From Reyranella sp. (GTDB lineage: Bacteria > Pseudomonadota > Alphaproteobacteria > Reyranellales > Reyranellaceae), in contig NZ_SCUT01000048.1 of assembly GCF_004297265.1 (NCBI RefSeq), forward strand, positions 62,001 to 126,000: a DNA stretch of 64,000 nt. Direction: 5' to 3'. Shown here in pieces: positions 41,499 through 49,763 of this stretch (position 1 is its first letter; every line of letters starts with the position of its first letter). Under the pieces are notes generated by a model, which did no database searches, was not told the origin of the DNA, and saw nothing but the letters and a program-made list of their open reading frames with translations. Made by a program: the position numbers and the translations under genes.

Positions 41499-42116
41499 TC
41501 AGGACCGGGCCAGCCGCACCACCGTCTCAGCCATGGCCGCGAGAGCGGCCAGCCCGCGGGTCTTCAGCGCCCGGGACGAATCGCGGCCGCCGATCTCGCC
41601 CTCGAGCACCAGCGTGATGAAGCCGTGCATGGAGGCCCAGGCGAAGTCGGCCGCGCGCTGGCGTAGCTCGCCGGAGGCGTGCGCCAGCACCTCGTCGACG
41701 ACCGCGGCCTGCAGACGACGAACACCCTCCGCGCCCTCGTCCCCTTCCTTGAGTTCGATGCGGTTGGCCTCGCGGCTGAACATGAGCTGGAACAGCGTCG
41801 GATTGGCCGCAGCGAAGGCCATGTAGCCCACGCCGAGACCGACCAGACGGGCCGCCGGCTCGTCCTCGACGCGCTGGACCTCGGCCGTCATGGCGGCCGT
41901 CAGCTCGGCGAAGCCGCGGCGCACCAGCTCGGCCAGCAGATCGTCCATCGACGCGAAATGGTGGGCGGGCGCTGCATGGGAGACCTCGGCACGACGCGCG
42001 CATTCACGAAGGGTGAAGCCACGGATGCCCTTCTCCTCGAGGAGCTTGCGCCCCGACGCGACCAGCGCCTCGCGCAGGTCGCCATGGTGATAGCCTCGTG
42101 CCTTGGTGCGGGTCAT
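41499..42116 (-). CDS. TetR-family transcriptional regulator
   Basis: 205 residues. The N-terminal helix-turn-helix is clear: HHGDLREALVASGRKLLEEKGIRGFTLRECARRAEVSHAAPAHHF (residues 10-55). The C-terminal domain resembles the TetR_C_33/WHG group (LGVGYMAFAAANPTLFQLMFS). Usually represses a divergent transporter until a ligand binds. Divergent to a LysE exporter, with a palindrome immediately upstream of its start. Confidence 0.9.
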   Translation of the reverse strand: MTRTKARGYHHGDLREALVASGRKLLEEKGIRGFTLRECARRAEVSHAAPAHHFASMDDLLAELVRRGFAELTAAMTAEVQRVEDEPAARLVGLGVGYMAFAAANPTLFQLMFSREANRIELKEGDEGAEGVRRLQAAVVDEVLAHASGELRQRAADFAWASMHGFITLVLEGEIGGRDSSRALKTRGLAALAAMAETVVRLARS

Positions 42117-42127
42117 CCGGCCTCCAG

Positions 42128-42152
42128 CAAGATCAGATAGCGTTTAATCTTG
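42128..42152. promoter_or_regulatory. Palindrome likely to be the TetR operator
   Basis: CAAGAT-N13-ATCTTG lies 11 bp upstream of the tetR start in the 114-bp divergent gap to the LysE gene. Half-sites are symmetric and the position suits autorepression. Confidence 0.5.
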
Positions 42153-42230
42153 ACGATGGAAAGAGGCCAAATTCCGGCTGACGTCGCGATTCGGGCGTGG
42201 CTTGATCTCCCGGTATCCGATGGAGCTTTC

Positions 42231-42857
42231 ATGACATTCGAGACTTGGGCTGCCTTTGCCGCCGCGTCGAGCGTCCTTCTGGTGATCCCCGGCCCGACCG
42301 TCCTGCTGGTCGTTTCCTATGCGCTGGGCCAGGGCTGGCGGACCGCGCTGCCCATGGCCATCGGCGTGGCGCTGGGAGACTTCACCGCCATGACCCTCTC
42401 GATGCTGGGCCTGGGCGCCCTGCTCGCGACCTCGGCCACGTTGTTCACGATCCTGAAGTGGGTGGGCGCAGCCTATCTGGTCTATCTCGGCATCAAGCTC
42501 TGGCGCGCCGGCGGCACGCTCGACGCCGCGCCGCGGACCGACGCCGTTTCCGCCGCAAAGATGCTGGGCCACGCCTGGCTGGTGACGGCGCTCAACCCCA
42601 AGAGCATCACCTTCTTCGTGGCCTTCCTGCCCGCCTTCCTCGATCCCAGGGCGGACTTCCTGACCCAGATGCTGGTCTTCGAGACAACCTTCCTGGTCCT
42701 CGCCTTCGCCAACGCCTTCGGCTACGCGCTGGTCGCGTCGCGCGCCCGACGGCTGGCCTCCGATCCGCGCGCCATCGGCGTGGTCAACAAGGTGGGCGGC
42801 GGCCTGCTGGTCGGCGCCGGTGTCGCCACCGTGAGCTTCGCCGGATCTCGGAGCTAG
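42231..42857 (+). CDS. LysE-family amino-acid/metabolite exporter
   Basis: 208 residues from the ATG at 42231 with GGAG six bases upstream; the frame is open 81 bases further upstream but without conserved sequence. Five or six membrane segments, starting FAAASSVLLVIPGPTVLLVVSYALGQGWR, the LysE signature, and ALNPKSITFFVAFLPAFLDP. Exports an amino acid, homoserine lactone or a related compound; a TetR regulator is divergent. The stop lies 4 bp from the convergent exbD stop. Confidence 0.9.
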   Translation: MTFETWAAFAAASSVLLVIPGPTVLLVVSYALGQGWRTALPMAIGVALGDFTAMTLSMLGLGALLATSATLFTILKWVGAAYLVYLGIKLWRAGGTLDAAPRTDAVSAAKMLGHAWLVTALNPKSITFFVAFLPAFLDPRADFLTQMLVFETTFLVLAFANAFGYALVASRARRLASDPRAIGVVNKVGGGLLVGAGVATVSFAGSRS

Positions 42858-42861
42858 CGAC

Positions 42862-43278
42862 TCAGCGTGCCGGTTCGCTGACGAAGGCGATCTTGGAGAG
42901 GCCGCCCTTGGAGGCGTCGGCGAGCGTCTCCATGACGTAGCGGTAGGGCACGGTGGCGTCGGCGCGGAGATAGACCTCGGGCTGCGGCCGCTTGCGGCCG
43001 GCCTCGGCGAACTTCTCCTGCGCCTCCTCGCGGGTCAGGCGCTCGCCGCCCCAGTGCAGGGCGCCCTGCGCGTCGATCGCGAACTCGATCTTCTCGGGTT
43101 TCTGCAGGTCGGCGTTGGCCGTCGCCTTGGGCAGGTCGAGCTTGACCACGTTGGTGAGCAGCGGCGCCGTCACGATGAAGATGACCAGCAGCACCAGCAC
43201 CACGTCGATCAGAGGCACCATGTTGATCTCGGCCATCGGCTGGGACGAGGTCTTGCGTTCGAAACTTCCGAATGCCAT
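42862..43278 (-). CDS. exbD: ExbD/TolR-family biopolymer transport protein
   Basis: 138 residues: one membrane helix (VPLIDVVLVLLVIFIVTAPLL, residues 21-41) with the proton-relay Asp25 in PLIDV, then a periplasmic domain. With ExbB it uses the proton motive force to energise TonB. Last gene of the iron-uptake operon running from 48539 to here; the TonB and receptor genes upstream favour ExbD over TolR. Confidence 0.9.
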   Translation of the reverse strand: MAFGSFERKTSSQPMAEINMVPLIDVVLVLLVIFIVTAPLLTNVVKLDLPKATANADLQKPEKIEFAIDAQGALHWGGERLTREEAQEKFAEAGRKRPQPEVYLRADATVPYRYVMETLADASKGGLSKIAFVSEPAR

Positions 43279-43290
43279 TGCCCGCCTCCC

Positions 43291-44022
43291 TCAGTTCACG
43301 GCCGCGAGTGGCACGCTGCCCGGCTTGCGGCCGGCCTGCAGCGCACGGCCCATCGACAGGAAGGTCAGCAGTTCGAAGGCGAACGCGTCGAGCTTGGCCG
43401 TCAGCACGCGATTGGACCGGGTCAGCCAGTTGTAGCCCATGACCGCCGGAAGGGCGACGGCGAGGCCGATGCCCGTCATGATCAGCGCCTCGCCCACCGG
43501 ACCGGCCACCTTGTCGAGCATGCCCGAGCCCGACATGCCGATGGCCACCAGCGCGTGATAGACGCCCCATACCGTGCCGAACAGGCCCACGAACGGCGCC
43601 GTGGCGCCGATCGTGGCGAGCATCGTGAGGCCGTTCTCCAGTGAGGTCGTCTCCTCGTCGAGCACCTTCTTGATGGTGCGCGTCAGGAACTCGGTCTCGC
43701 TGCCCGCCTCCTCGAGCTTGGCCGCGCCGAACTTGGCGTGGTGCGCCTGGGCGTGCAGCGAGTGCGCCGTGAGATGGCCGAACGGCTCGCGCACGCCATG
43801 GATGCTGAGCTCGTTCTGCACCTGCTCGAGCGAGGTCGCGCTCCAGAAGAAATTGAGGAACCGGCGACTGCGCTCCTGGCGGATGATCTGCCCGATCCCC
43901 TTGTAGATGATCAGGTACCAGGAGATCGCCGACATCACTGCCAGCACGCCCAGCAGGACCTTCGCGACGATGTCCGCCTGCGCGAGAAAATGGCCGAAGC
44001 CCAGGGCCGATGCGTCGCCCAT
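43291..44022 (-). CDS. exbB: ExbB-family biopolymer transport protein
   Basis: 243 residues with three membrane helices (about 15-38, 128-150 and 170-192). The ATIGATAPFVGLFGTVWGVYHAL and GEALIMTGIGLAVALPAVMGYN motifs match ExbB/TolQ. Forms the pentameric motor with ExbD. GGAGAG precedes the ATG by seven bases. 12 bp from exbD and 11 bp from tonB, same strand. Confidence 0.92.
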   Translation of the reverse strand: MGDASALGFGHFLAQADIVAKVLLGVLAVMSAISWYLIIYKGIGQIIRQERSRRFLNFFWSATSLEQVQNELSIHGVREPFGHLTAHSLHAQAHHAKFGAAKLEEAGSETEFLTRTIKKVLDEETTSLENGLTMLATIGATAPFVGLFGTVWGVYHALVAIGMSGSGMLDKVAGPVGEALIMTGIGLAVALPAVMGYNWLTRSNRVLTAKLDAFAFELLTFLSMGRALQAGRKPGSVPLAAVN

Positions 44023-44033
44023 GAGATGCTCTC

Positions 44034-44846
44034 CTACTGCAATACGAATTTGATCGGAACGTGGACCCAGACCGCCTGCGCCATGCCGCGCTCGACATAG
44101 GGTCGGAATTGTGCGGCGCGGACGGCGCTGAGCGCCGCCTGGTCGAGATCGGCGTGGCCCGACGACGACGCCAGCGAGACCTGGGCCGGCCGGCCGGTCA
44201 CGTCGACCAGGACGCGGACCGTCGCCGTACCCTGCTCGCCCGCGCGGCGCGAACGTGCCGGGTAGGCCGGATTGGGCTGCACCAGCCAGCCGAGCTGCGA
44301 GGCCTGAACCGTGCGCGGCGCGGCTGGCGCCGCGGGCGCGGCCTGCTGCGGGCCCGGCTCGACCGGGGCCGCGGGGCGCGCCGGTTGCGGCTTGCGCTGC
44401 ACCGGCTTGGGCTCCGGGGGCTTTGGCTTCGGCTCGACCTTCTTCTCCGGCGGCGGCATCTCTGGCGGCGGCGGCTCGTCCGGCGGCGGCAGGTCGATCT
44501 TGGCCAGCGGGAATTCCGGCGGCGGCAGGTCGGGTGGCGGCGGGTCGACGATGGTCGCCAGGTCCGGCGGCGGGGGTTTCAGGTCGACCGGTGGCGGCGG
44601 CTCCGAATCCTCGATCTCGACCTGGGCCGGCTCCTCGGCCGGTACCATCCGCACCTCCATCGGCGCGATGTCGCCAACCACCAGCTTCACTGGCTCGACC
44701 TGCGTCAGCGCCCAGCCTCCTCCCACGTGGAAGAAGATCACCAGCACCAGGATTCCGCGCCGCGCTGCAGTCGAAAGCGGCTCGCGCGAGGGCCCCGGCG
44801 GGCCGGGCTCCACGACAGGCGGACTCGAGGACACGGGATCTACCAC
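44034..44846 (-). CDS. tonB: TonB energy-transducing protein
   Basis: 270 residues from a GTG at 44846. One N-terminal membrane anchor (GILVLVIFFHVGGGWALT, about 29-46), a long proline-rich spacer (repeated PPPD/PPPE, residues about 80-165) and a C-terminal TonB domain (LVQPNPAYPARSRRAGEQGTATVRVLVD and ALSAVRAAQFRPY). Links ExbB-ExbD to the siderophore receptor encoded in the same operon. It is 12 bp from exbB and 10 bp from the PepSY gene. Confidence 0.92.
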   Translation of the reverse strand: MVDPVSSSPPVVEPGPPGPSREPLSTAARRGILVLVIFFHVGGGWALTQVEPVKLVVGDIAPMEVRMVPAEEPAQVEIEDSEPPPPVDLKPPPPDLATIVDPPPPDLPPPEFPLAKIDLPPPDEPPPPEMPPPEKKVEPKPKPPEPKPVQRKPQPARPAAPVEPGPQQAAPAAPAAPRTVQASQLGWLVQPNPAYPARSRRAGEQGTATVRVLVDVTGRPAQVSLASSSGHADLDQAALSAVRAAQFRPYVERGMAQAVWVHVPIKFVLQ

Positions 44847-44856
44847 TGCATCGCCC

Positions 44857-45543
44857 CTACAACTGGAGCGGACTGACGGCGAATGCCACCGTGGCGGCCA
44901 CGGAGACGGCGAAAATCGTGATGCCGACCGCGCGCTTGCGATGCGTTTCCCACCACAGGATGACGCCGCTGATCGACAGAAAGATCATGCTGCCGGCCAG
45001 CGTGTCGATCAACAGGATCCACGGCACGGGCATCGCCGTGCCCTTGTGAAGGTTCGTCAGCGTCGCCACGAGTCCGTTCTCAGTCGTGCGCACAGACAGC
45101 GATTTGTTGCCGACCCAATACTCCGCCTGCACCAGATGGTTGGGACCGCCGAGGTTCATCAGCCAGCGCTCGGGTTGTTGCAGCGGGCGGGCATTGCCCT
45201 CACCACTCCGCTCGCCCCACGGAACGGGCCGCGCGCGCTCGACACGTATATTGTTCGGCCCGCGATCGAGCTTCAGCGTCTGCTGCAGCCAGGCGCCCAT
45301 TGCCTCGATAGTCTGAGGCCGCGGGTCGGGCAGTTCGAGCTGCGCGTTGATCTGCTTCTGGTCGGGCAAGGTCAGCTTCATCGTGTTGCGATGATTCAGC
45401 CAGACGCCGCTGAACCCGAACAGGAGACCCAGCAGCGCACCCCAGAGGCCGAACCACCCATGGGTCTTGCGCACCCAGCGCACGAACGTCAGGCGGCGGT
45501 TGACCTTGCCGGCCTTCCCCGCCGCGGCCGCGGCGACGCTCAT
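44857..45543 (-). CDS. PepSY-associated membrane protein
   Basis: 228 residues from the ATG at 45543, which overlaps the PKHD stop (TGATG) and has GGAG eight bases upstream; an ATG 15 bases earlier is less likely. Two hydrophobic segments flank a PepSY-like periplasmic domain: WGALLGLLFGFSGVWL near residues 33-48 and WILLIDTLAGSMIFLSISGVILWW near the end. The HGWFGLWGALLGL pattern is seen in iron-uptake linked PepSY proteins, some of which reduce ferric siderophores. No heme-binding residues are certain. Confidence 0.8.
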   Translation of the reverse strand: MSVAAAAAGKAGKVNRRLTFVRWVRKTHGWFGLWGALLGLLFGFSGVWLNHRNTMKLTLPDQKQINAQLELPDPRPQTIEAMGAWLQQTLKLDRGPNNIRVERARPVPWGERSGEGNARPLQQPERWLMNLGGPNHLVQAEYWVGNKSLSVRTTENGLVATLTNLHKGTAMPVPWILLIDTLAGSMIFLSISGVILWWETHRKRAVGITIFAVSVAATVAFAVSPLQL

Positions 45544-46226
45544 CAGGTCTCGCTCCATTGCCGCACGAGGTTGTGGTAGCAGCCGATCAGCGACCGGCGT
45601 GCCGCCTCATCTGCACTGGTCTCGTTCAGGCGCTGGATGGCATTGTCCATGTCGTGCAGCAGGGATCGCTGCATGTCGTCGCGGATCAGGCTCTGCGTCC
45701 AGAAGAAGCAGGCCAGCCGCACGCCGCGGGTGATCGGCGCCACCGAATGCAGGCTGGTCGCCGGATAGACGACCATGTCGCCGGCCGCCAGCTTGACGCT
45801 GTGCTGGCCGTACGTGTCCTCGATCAGCAGCTCGCCGCCGTCATAGTCCTCGGGGTTGCTGAGGAACAACGTCGCTGACACGTCGGTGCGCAGCTTGCGC
45901 CCGCTGTGCGGGTTGATGCGCACGCTGCCGTCGACATGCGGGCCGAACCGCATGCCCTCGCCGTAGCGGTTGAACATGGGCGGGTAGATCTCGTTCGGCA
46001 GAACGGCGCTGATGAAGACCGGATGGACCTCCAGCGCCGCCCCGACGATGCGCTGGCAGGCGATCGCCGTCTCGGACCTCTCGTCGATCTGCTGGTTGAA
46101 CTTGACGGGTGCGCCCTGGTAGCCGGCGGTCACGCGACCGTCGACCCAGGAATTCGAGCGCTCGAGACGCTCGCGCAGGCTGACGAGCTGCGCGGCGCCG
46201 AGAACATTGGGAACACAGACCAGCAT
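45543..46226 (-). CDS. PKHD-type Fe(II)/2-oxoglutarate hydroxylase (PiuC/YbiX)
   Basis: 227 residues. His97-x-Asp99 (FGPHVDGSVR) and His160 (SLHSVAPITRGVR) bind iron; Arg170 is the 2-oxoglutarate contact. LPNEIYPPMFNRYGEGMRFG is the conserved YbiX/PiuC segment. In E. coli ybiX sits beside the catecholate receptor gene fiu, and in Pseudomonas piuC beside piuA. Here it follows a TonB-dependent receptor by 21 bp, the same link. Its function is unknown; it may modify the siderophore or receptor. Confidence 0.92.
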   Translation of the reverse strand: MLVCVPNVLGAAQLVSLRERLERSNSWVDGRVTAGYQGAPVKFNQQIDERSETAIACQRIVGAALEVHPVFISAVLPNEIYPPMFNRYGEGMRFGPHVDGSVRINPHSGRKLRTDVSATLFLSNPEDYDGGELLIEDTYGQHSVKLAAGDMVVYPATSLHSVAPITRGVRLACFFWTQSLIRDDMQRSLLHDMDNAIQRLNETSADEAARRSLIGCYHNLVRQWSET

Positions 46227-46247
46227 GACGGGCGGCGGCTTCCGTCA

Positions 46248-48539
46248 TCACAGCCGGTAGTTCAGCGTGATCATGCCGGTCGTACCGGCACCCATGACCG
46301 CGCGACCACCGTCCGAGGCGATGACGCCATCGTAGTAGATCGAGTTGAACAGGTTGTAGACGTTGAGACGCACGTCGTAGGTCGGCTGCTTGTAGGCCGC
46401 CGTCAGATCGAACCGGGTATAGGCCGGCACGACCACCGTGTTGGCGTTGTTGGCATAGCGTTGGCCGACATAGAAGAAGCCGCCGCCGATCTCGTAGGTT
46501 TCCTTGAACGTGTAGGTCGTCCAGAGGTTTGCCGAGTCGGTCGGCGTGTTGAGCGGCACCTTGCCGGTCGTGTTGCCGATTCCGTTCTGGTAGCTGAGCC
46601 CGTTCAGGATCACGCCGTTGAGGTGGGCGTAACCGCCGAAGACCTGCCATTCCGGCGTGATGCGGCCCGAGACCCCGACACGGCCGCCGGTCACCTGCAC
46701 GTTGCCGGTCGGCGAGTAGCTGCCGTCCGGATTGGCCGTGCGTGCGTTGTTCTTGATGATCGAGAACACCGCGGCGTTGAGCGACAGGTTCGCATTCAGC
46801 AACTCGTATTTTACCCCGGCTTCCCAGCCAGCGTTGTTTTCCGGCGGCAAGGTGGAGGTACCGGTCGTCGAGGTGAGCTGCTCCAGCGACGGGTTGAACG
46901 AGGTGCTGTAGGACACGTAGTACGACTGCTGCGGCGTCGGCTCGAAGATCACGCCGCCACGAACGCTGGTGAAGGTGTCGGCCTGATACAGGAAGGGAAC
47001 CGAATTGTTGCCCGGCGTGTTGGCACTGTTGATCGAGTTGCCGATCGTCGCCGCGTAGTAGTCCCAGCGCAGGCCGCCGACCAGCTTCAGTTCGGGAAGG
47101 ACCTGGATCGTATCGTTGAAGTAGAAGCCCGCCCCCCAGGCCTGCGAAGAGGCATAGTTGCCCGGCACCTGTGCGACGTTGCCGGGCGTGCTGGCGCCGA
47201 CCGTGTAGCCGGCCGGCGTGCAGCCCACTGAGCCGGCTGGAAGCGCGACGCCGTTACACGTACCGGTGCGGCTGAACGCCTTGTTGCTGTAGGATTCGTA
47301 GTTGAGGTCGATGCCCATCAGCAAAGTGTGGCCGACGGTGCCGGTATCGAACTTGGCCAACACCTCGGTCTGGTTCTCGACCGTGATGTCGTTGATGTTG
47401 CGGTCGCGGCTGAGCTGGCGGATCCACAGGTTCCCGAGTGGCGCCGCGCTATAGGGAATGTTGTTCGGGCCGCGCGGAGCCGCCACGAATCCTCCGTTGG
47501 AGCCGAGCGTGCCGACGAAGCCACCGGACGTTTCACGCACGGACGTGTTCACCCAGACGAACTCCGTCTGGTTGCGCAGGTTCAGGTTCGGCGCGAACTT
47601 GTGCTCGATCAGGCTCTGCAGGGCGATGACATCCTGCTCGGTATAGTCGTCGCTGAATCCCCAGGCGGTGTTGCGCGGTGCATTCAGCGGGTAGCCGTTC
47701 AGGTTCGGGACGCCGTAGTTCACCTGGTCCTTGCGATGCTGAAGGATCGCACCCAGCGTGATCTCGGTCGGGGTGCCGATGCCGAGCTTGACGCTCGGCG
47801 CGAGGCCGAAGTCGAGCACGTTGGTCTGGTCGACGGTCGAGGCCTTGCCGACCTGGAACATCGCCGATACGCGGGCCGCGTTGGTCTCCTCGAACGGCGT
47901 GTTGACGTCGGCGGTGGTGCGCACGAGGCCGTTGGTGGTCGCCTGGGCGCTGAGCTCGGTCGCCTGCTTCAGGAACGGCTTCTTGGTCACCTGGTTGATG
48001 ACGCCGCCGGTCGAGCCGCGGCCGAACAGCATCGAGGACGGGCCCATCAGCACCTCGACCTGCTCCAGGGCGAACACGTCGCGATAGTACTGGCCGCGGT
48101 CGCGCATGCCGTCGAGATAGATGTCGGTGCGGGCCGAGAAGCCGTTGATGTTGATGTTCGTGCCGATGGCGCCGCCTTCGGCCGAGCCGATGGTGACGCC
48201 CGGCGCATTGCGGACGGCGTCTTCCAGCCTGGTCACGCCCTGCGACTGCATCAGGGCGCGGTTGATGACGACCACGGACTGCGGCACGTCCATCAGGTTG
48301 GCGGCGCCCAAGCGGTTGATCGAGCCGCGGGTGACCTGGAAGTCTTCGCTGGGACGGCTGCCGGTGACCGTCACCGTCTGCATGGTTGCCGGGGCGGCCG
48401 AGGGATCGGCGGGCTGGTTCTCGGTGGAGGGGGTGGCTGGCGCCGGTGCCGGGGTCTGGGCGGTTTCCTGCTGGGCCATTGCCGATGGGGCCACAAGCAG
48501 ACCCACCAAGGCTGTCTTTACCGGTACGCGCTTTGCCAT
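46248..48539 (-). CDS. TonB-dependent siderophore receptor (Fiu/PiuA type)
   Basis: 763 residues from the ATG at 48539 (GGGGAG eight bases ahead). Signal peptide residues 1-22 (TALVGLLVAPSAMA), a plug domain (SINRLGAANLMDVPQSVVVINRALMQSQGVTRLEDAVRNAPGV onward) and a 22-strand barrel ending in the aromatic/Tyr-Arg-Leu terminus (MITLNYRL). The plug start DVPQSVVVINR and DMRDRGQYYRD are like receptors for catecholate siderophores, and the companion PKHD gene supports the Fiu/PiuA type. Imports ferric siderophore across the outer membrane. First gene of the operon with Fur-like sites upstream. Confidence 0.92.
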   Translation of the reverse strand: MAKRVPVKTALVGLLVAPSAMAQQETAQTPAPAPATPSTENQPADPSAAPATMQTVTVTGSRPSEDFQVTRGSINRLGAANLMDVPQSVVVINRALMQSQGVTRLEDAVRNAPGVTIGSAEGGAIGTNININGFSARTDIYLDGMRDRGQYYRDVFALEQVEVLMGPSSMLFGRGSTGGVINQVTKKPFLKQATELSAQATTNGLVRTTADVNTPFEETNAARVSAMFQVGKASTVDQTNVLDFGLAPSVKLGIGTPTEITLGAILQHRKDQVNYGVPNLNGYPLNAPRNTAWGFSDDYTEQDVIALQSLIEHKFAPNLNLRNQTEFVWVNTSVRETSGGFVGTLGSNGGFVAAPRGPNNIPYSAAPLGNLWIRQLSRDRNINDITVENQTEVLAKFDTGTVGHTLLMGIDLNYESYSNKAFSRTGTCNGVALPAGSVGCTPAGYTVGASTPGNVAQVPGNYASSQAWGAGFYFNDTIQVLPELKLVGGLRWDYYAATIGNSINSANTPGNNSVPFLYQADTFTSVRGGVIFEPTPQQSYYVSYSTSFNPSLEQLTSTTGTSTLPPENNAGWEAGVKYELLNANLSLNAAVFSIIKNNARTANPDGSYSPTGNVQVTGGRVGVSGRITPEWQVFGGYAHLNGVILNGLSYQNGIGNTTGKVPLNTPTDSANLWTTYTFKETYEIGGGFFYVGQRYANNANTVVVPAYTRFDLTAAYKQPTYDVRLNVYNLFNSIYYDGVIASDGGRAVMGAGTTGMITLNYRL

Positions 48540-48583
48540 GATTACTCCCCGGAAATTCACTCGCCTCCTCTTAAATGAGGAGA

Positions 48584-48632
48584 ATGCGAGTTATTATCAC
48601 GGAAGAAATATGGCACTGATAATGAATCGCAT
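48584..48632. promoter_or_regulatory. Paired inverted Fur-like sites upstream of the receptor gene
   Basis: A 17-base site at 48584-48600 and one at 48616-48632 match each other as an inverted repeat at 14 of 17 positions (form TGATAATNANTCGCAT). Each holds TGATAAT, the half-site of the Fur consensus. They lie 45-93 bp ahead of the receptor start, where Fur would block transcription. A CTCCTC/GAGGAG hairpin at 48565-48582 is in the leader. The rest of the 48540-48750 gap has no gene. Confidence 0.6.
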
Positions 48633-48750
48633 GCAATAGAGGGATGCTGCCTTGCAAATGCGTTTCATCTGCGATGCGTGCGATCACCGAAGCCCTGTTG
48701 GCCGACCCGCCCCATCTCAGTCGATTGCGTTATTGGCCCGTCCGTCGAGG

Positions 48751-48826
48751 TGGCGCGCCCGGCTGGATTCGAACCAGCGGCCTACCGCTTAGAAGGCGGT
48801 TGCTCTATCCACTGAGCTACGGGCGC
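48751..48826 (-). tRNA. tRNA-Arg (TCT)
   Basis: 76 nt on the minus strand with CCA encoded. Acceptor GCGCCCG/CGGGCGC, D stem GCTC/GAGC, anticodon stem ACCGC/GCGGT with loop CTTCTAA (anticodon TCT), T arm GCTGG-TTCGAAT-CCAGC. Confidence 0.96.
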
Positions 48827-48861
48827 CTGCCGTCTCGATATCACACGCCCGGCCTGGACGT

Positions 48862-49164
48862 TCAGTGCGTCCAGCGGCCGACGCGGTTGAAGGCGAAATT
48901 GTCGGCGTAAGCCTTCGGCCTCACCGGCCGGCTGTGCGGCTGCTCGACCGTATACTGCCAGCCGTTCTTTTCGGCATGGGCCTTGGCTTCCTCGAGGGTC
49001 GGGAAGAACAGGCGGACCTGCTGCATCGTGTTGCGGGAGCTGGTCCAACCCATCAGCGGGTCGATCTCCTTGCGCGACGGCTCCGGCTCCAGCACCCACT
49101 CATGGGTATTGGCCGTTCCCGACTGCATGGCCGTCTTGGCCGGCTTGAAGATGCGAACCTGCAT
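48862..49164 (-). CDS. NADH dehydrogenase accessory subunit, NDUFS4-type (ETC complex I)
   Basis: 100 residues. MQVRIFKPAKTAMQSG at the start, WVLEPEPSRKEIDPLMGWTSS and the end AYADNFAFNRVGRWTH match the NDUFS4/NDUFA domain found in mitochondria and alphaproteobacteria. It is an accessory subunit of respiratory complex I near the N-module; it supports assembly. GGAAG stands just before the ATG. It lies between tRNA-Arg and tRNA-Pro on the same strand, far from nuo genes, which is usual for this subunit. Confidence 0.92.
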   Translation of the reverse strand: MQVRIFKPAKTAMQSGTANTHEWVLEPEPSRKEIDPLMGWTSSRNTMQQVRLFFPTLEEAKAHAEKNGWQYTVEQPHSRPVRPKAYADNFAFNRVGRWTH

Positions 49165-49191
49165 GGCTTCCGCTAACTCCGTTTTCGGGCG

Positions 49192-49268
49192 TGGTCGGGG
49201 CGGCCGGATTCGAACCGACGACCTTCTGCGCCCAAGGCAGACGCGCTACCAGACTGCGCTACGCCCCG
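49192..49268 (-). tRNA. tRNA-Pro (TGG)
   Basis: 77 nt on the minus strand with CCA encoded. Acceptor CGGGGCG/CGCCCCG, anticodon stem TCTGC/GCAGA with loop CTTGGGC (anticodon TGG), T arm GTCGG-TTCGAAT-CCGGC. Confidence 0.96.
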
Positions 49269-49351
49269 CCGATACACCTCTTTGACGCGAGGGTTTCTAC
49301 CAGCGGCCCAGCCGCCTCGAAAGCTCAAATTCCAGATGCTACGTTAGATCC

Positions 49352-49762
49352 ATGTTCGATCAGACGCCCGAGCAGGGCCGCCCCGACCGCCGCGCCCCCT
49401 CCATAAACGTGCTGGGCGGCGTGCTGGAACCCTGCTCCACCCGGCCGGTCACCGGATTCTACCGCGACGGCTGCTGCAACACCGGCGCCGAGGATATCGG
49501 CCTGCACACGGTTTGCGTCGTCCTGACTGCCGAGTTCCTCGTGTTTTCCAGGTCGCGCGGCAACGATCTCAGCACGCCGATGCCGCAATACGGCTTCCCC
49601 GGTCTGAAACCCGGCGACCGCTGGTGCCTGTGCGCCAGCCGATGGAAAGAGGCCTTCGACGCCAACGTCGCGCCGCAGGTCGTGCTTGAGGCAACCCACG
49701 CTGTCACCCTCCACGTCGTATCGCTCGGCGATCTCAAGCAGCACGCCTTCCGGCCGCACTGA
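49352..49762 (+). CDS. DUF2237 family protein
   Basis: 136 residues. The DUF2237 pattern is complete: NVLGGVLEPCSTRPVTGFYRDGCCNTGAEDIG, VCVVLTAEFLVFSRSRGNDLSTP, YGFPGLKPGDRWCLCASRW and PQVVLEATH. It has seven cysteines, some of which are absolutely conserved, so a metal or disulfide role is likely, but the function is not known. Stop is 1 bp from the convergent PhzF stop. The 49269-49351 gap ahead of it has no evident promoter. Confidence 0.9.
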   Translation: MFDQTPEQGRPDRRAPSINVLGGVLEPCSTRPVTGFYRDGCCNTGAEDIGLHTVCVVLTAEFLVFSRSRGNDLSTPMPQYGFPGLKPGDRWCLCASRWKEAFDANVAPQVVLEATHAVTLHVVSLGDLKQHAFRPH

Positions 49763-49763
49763 C

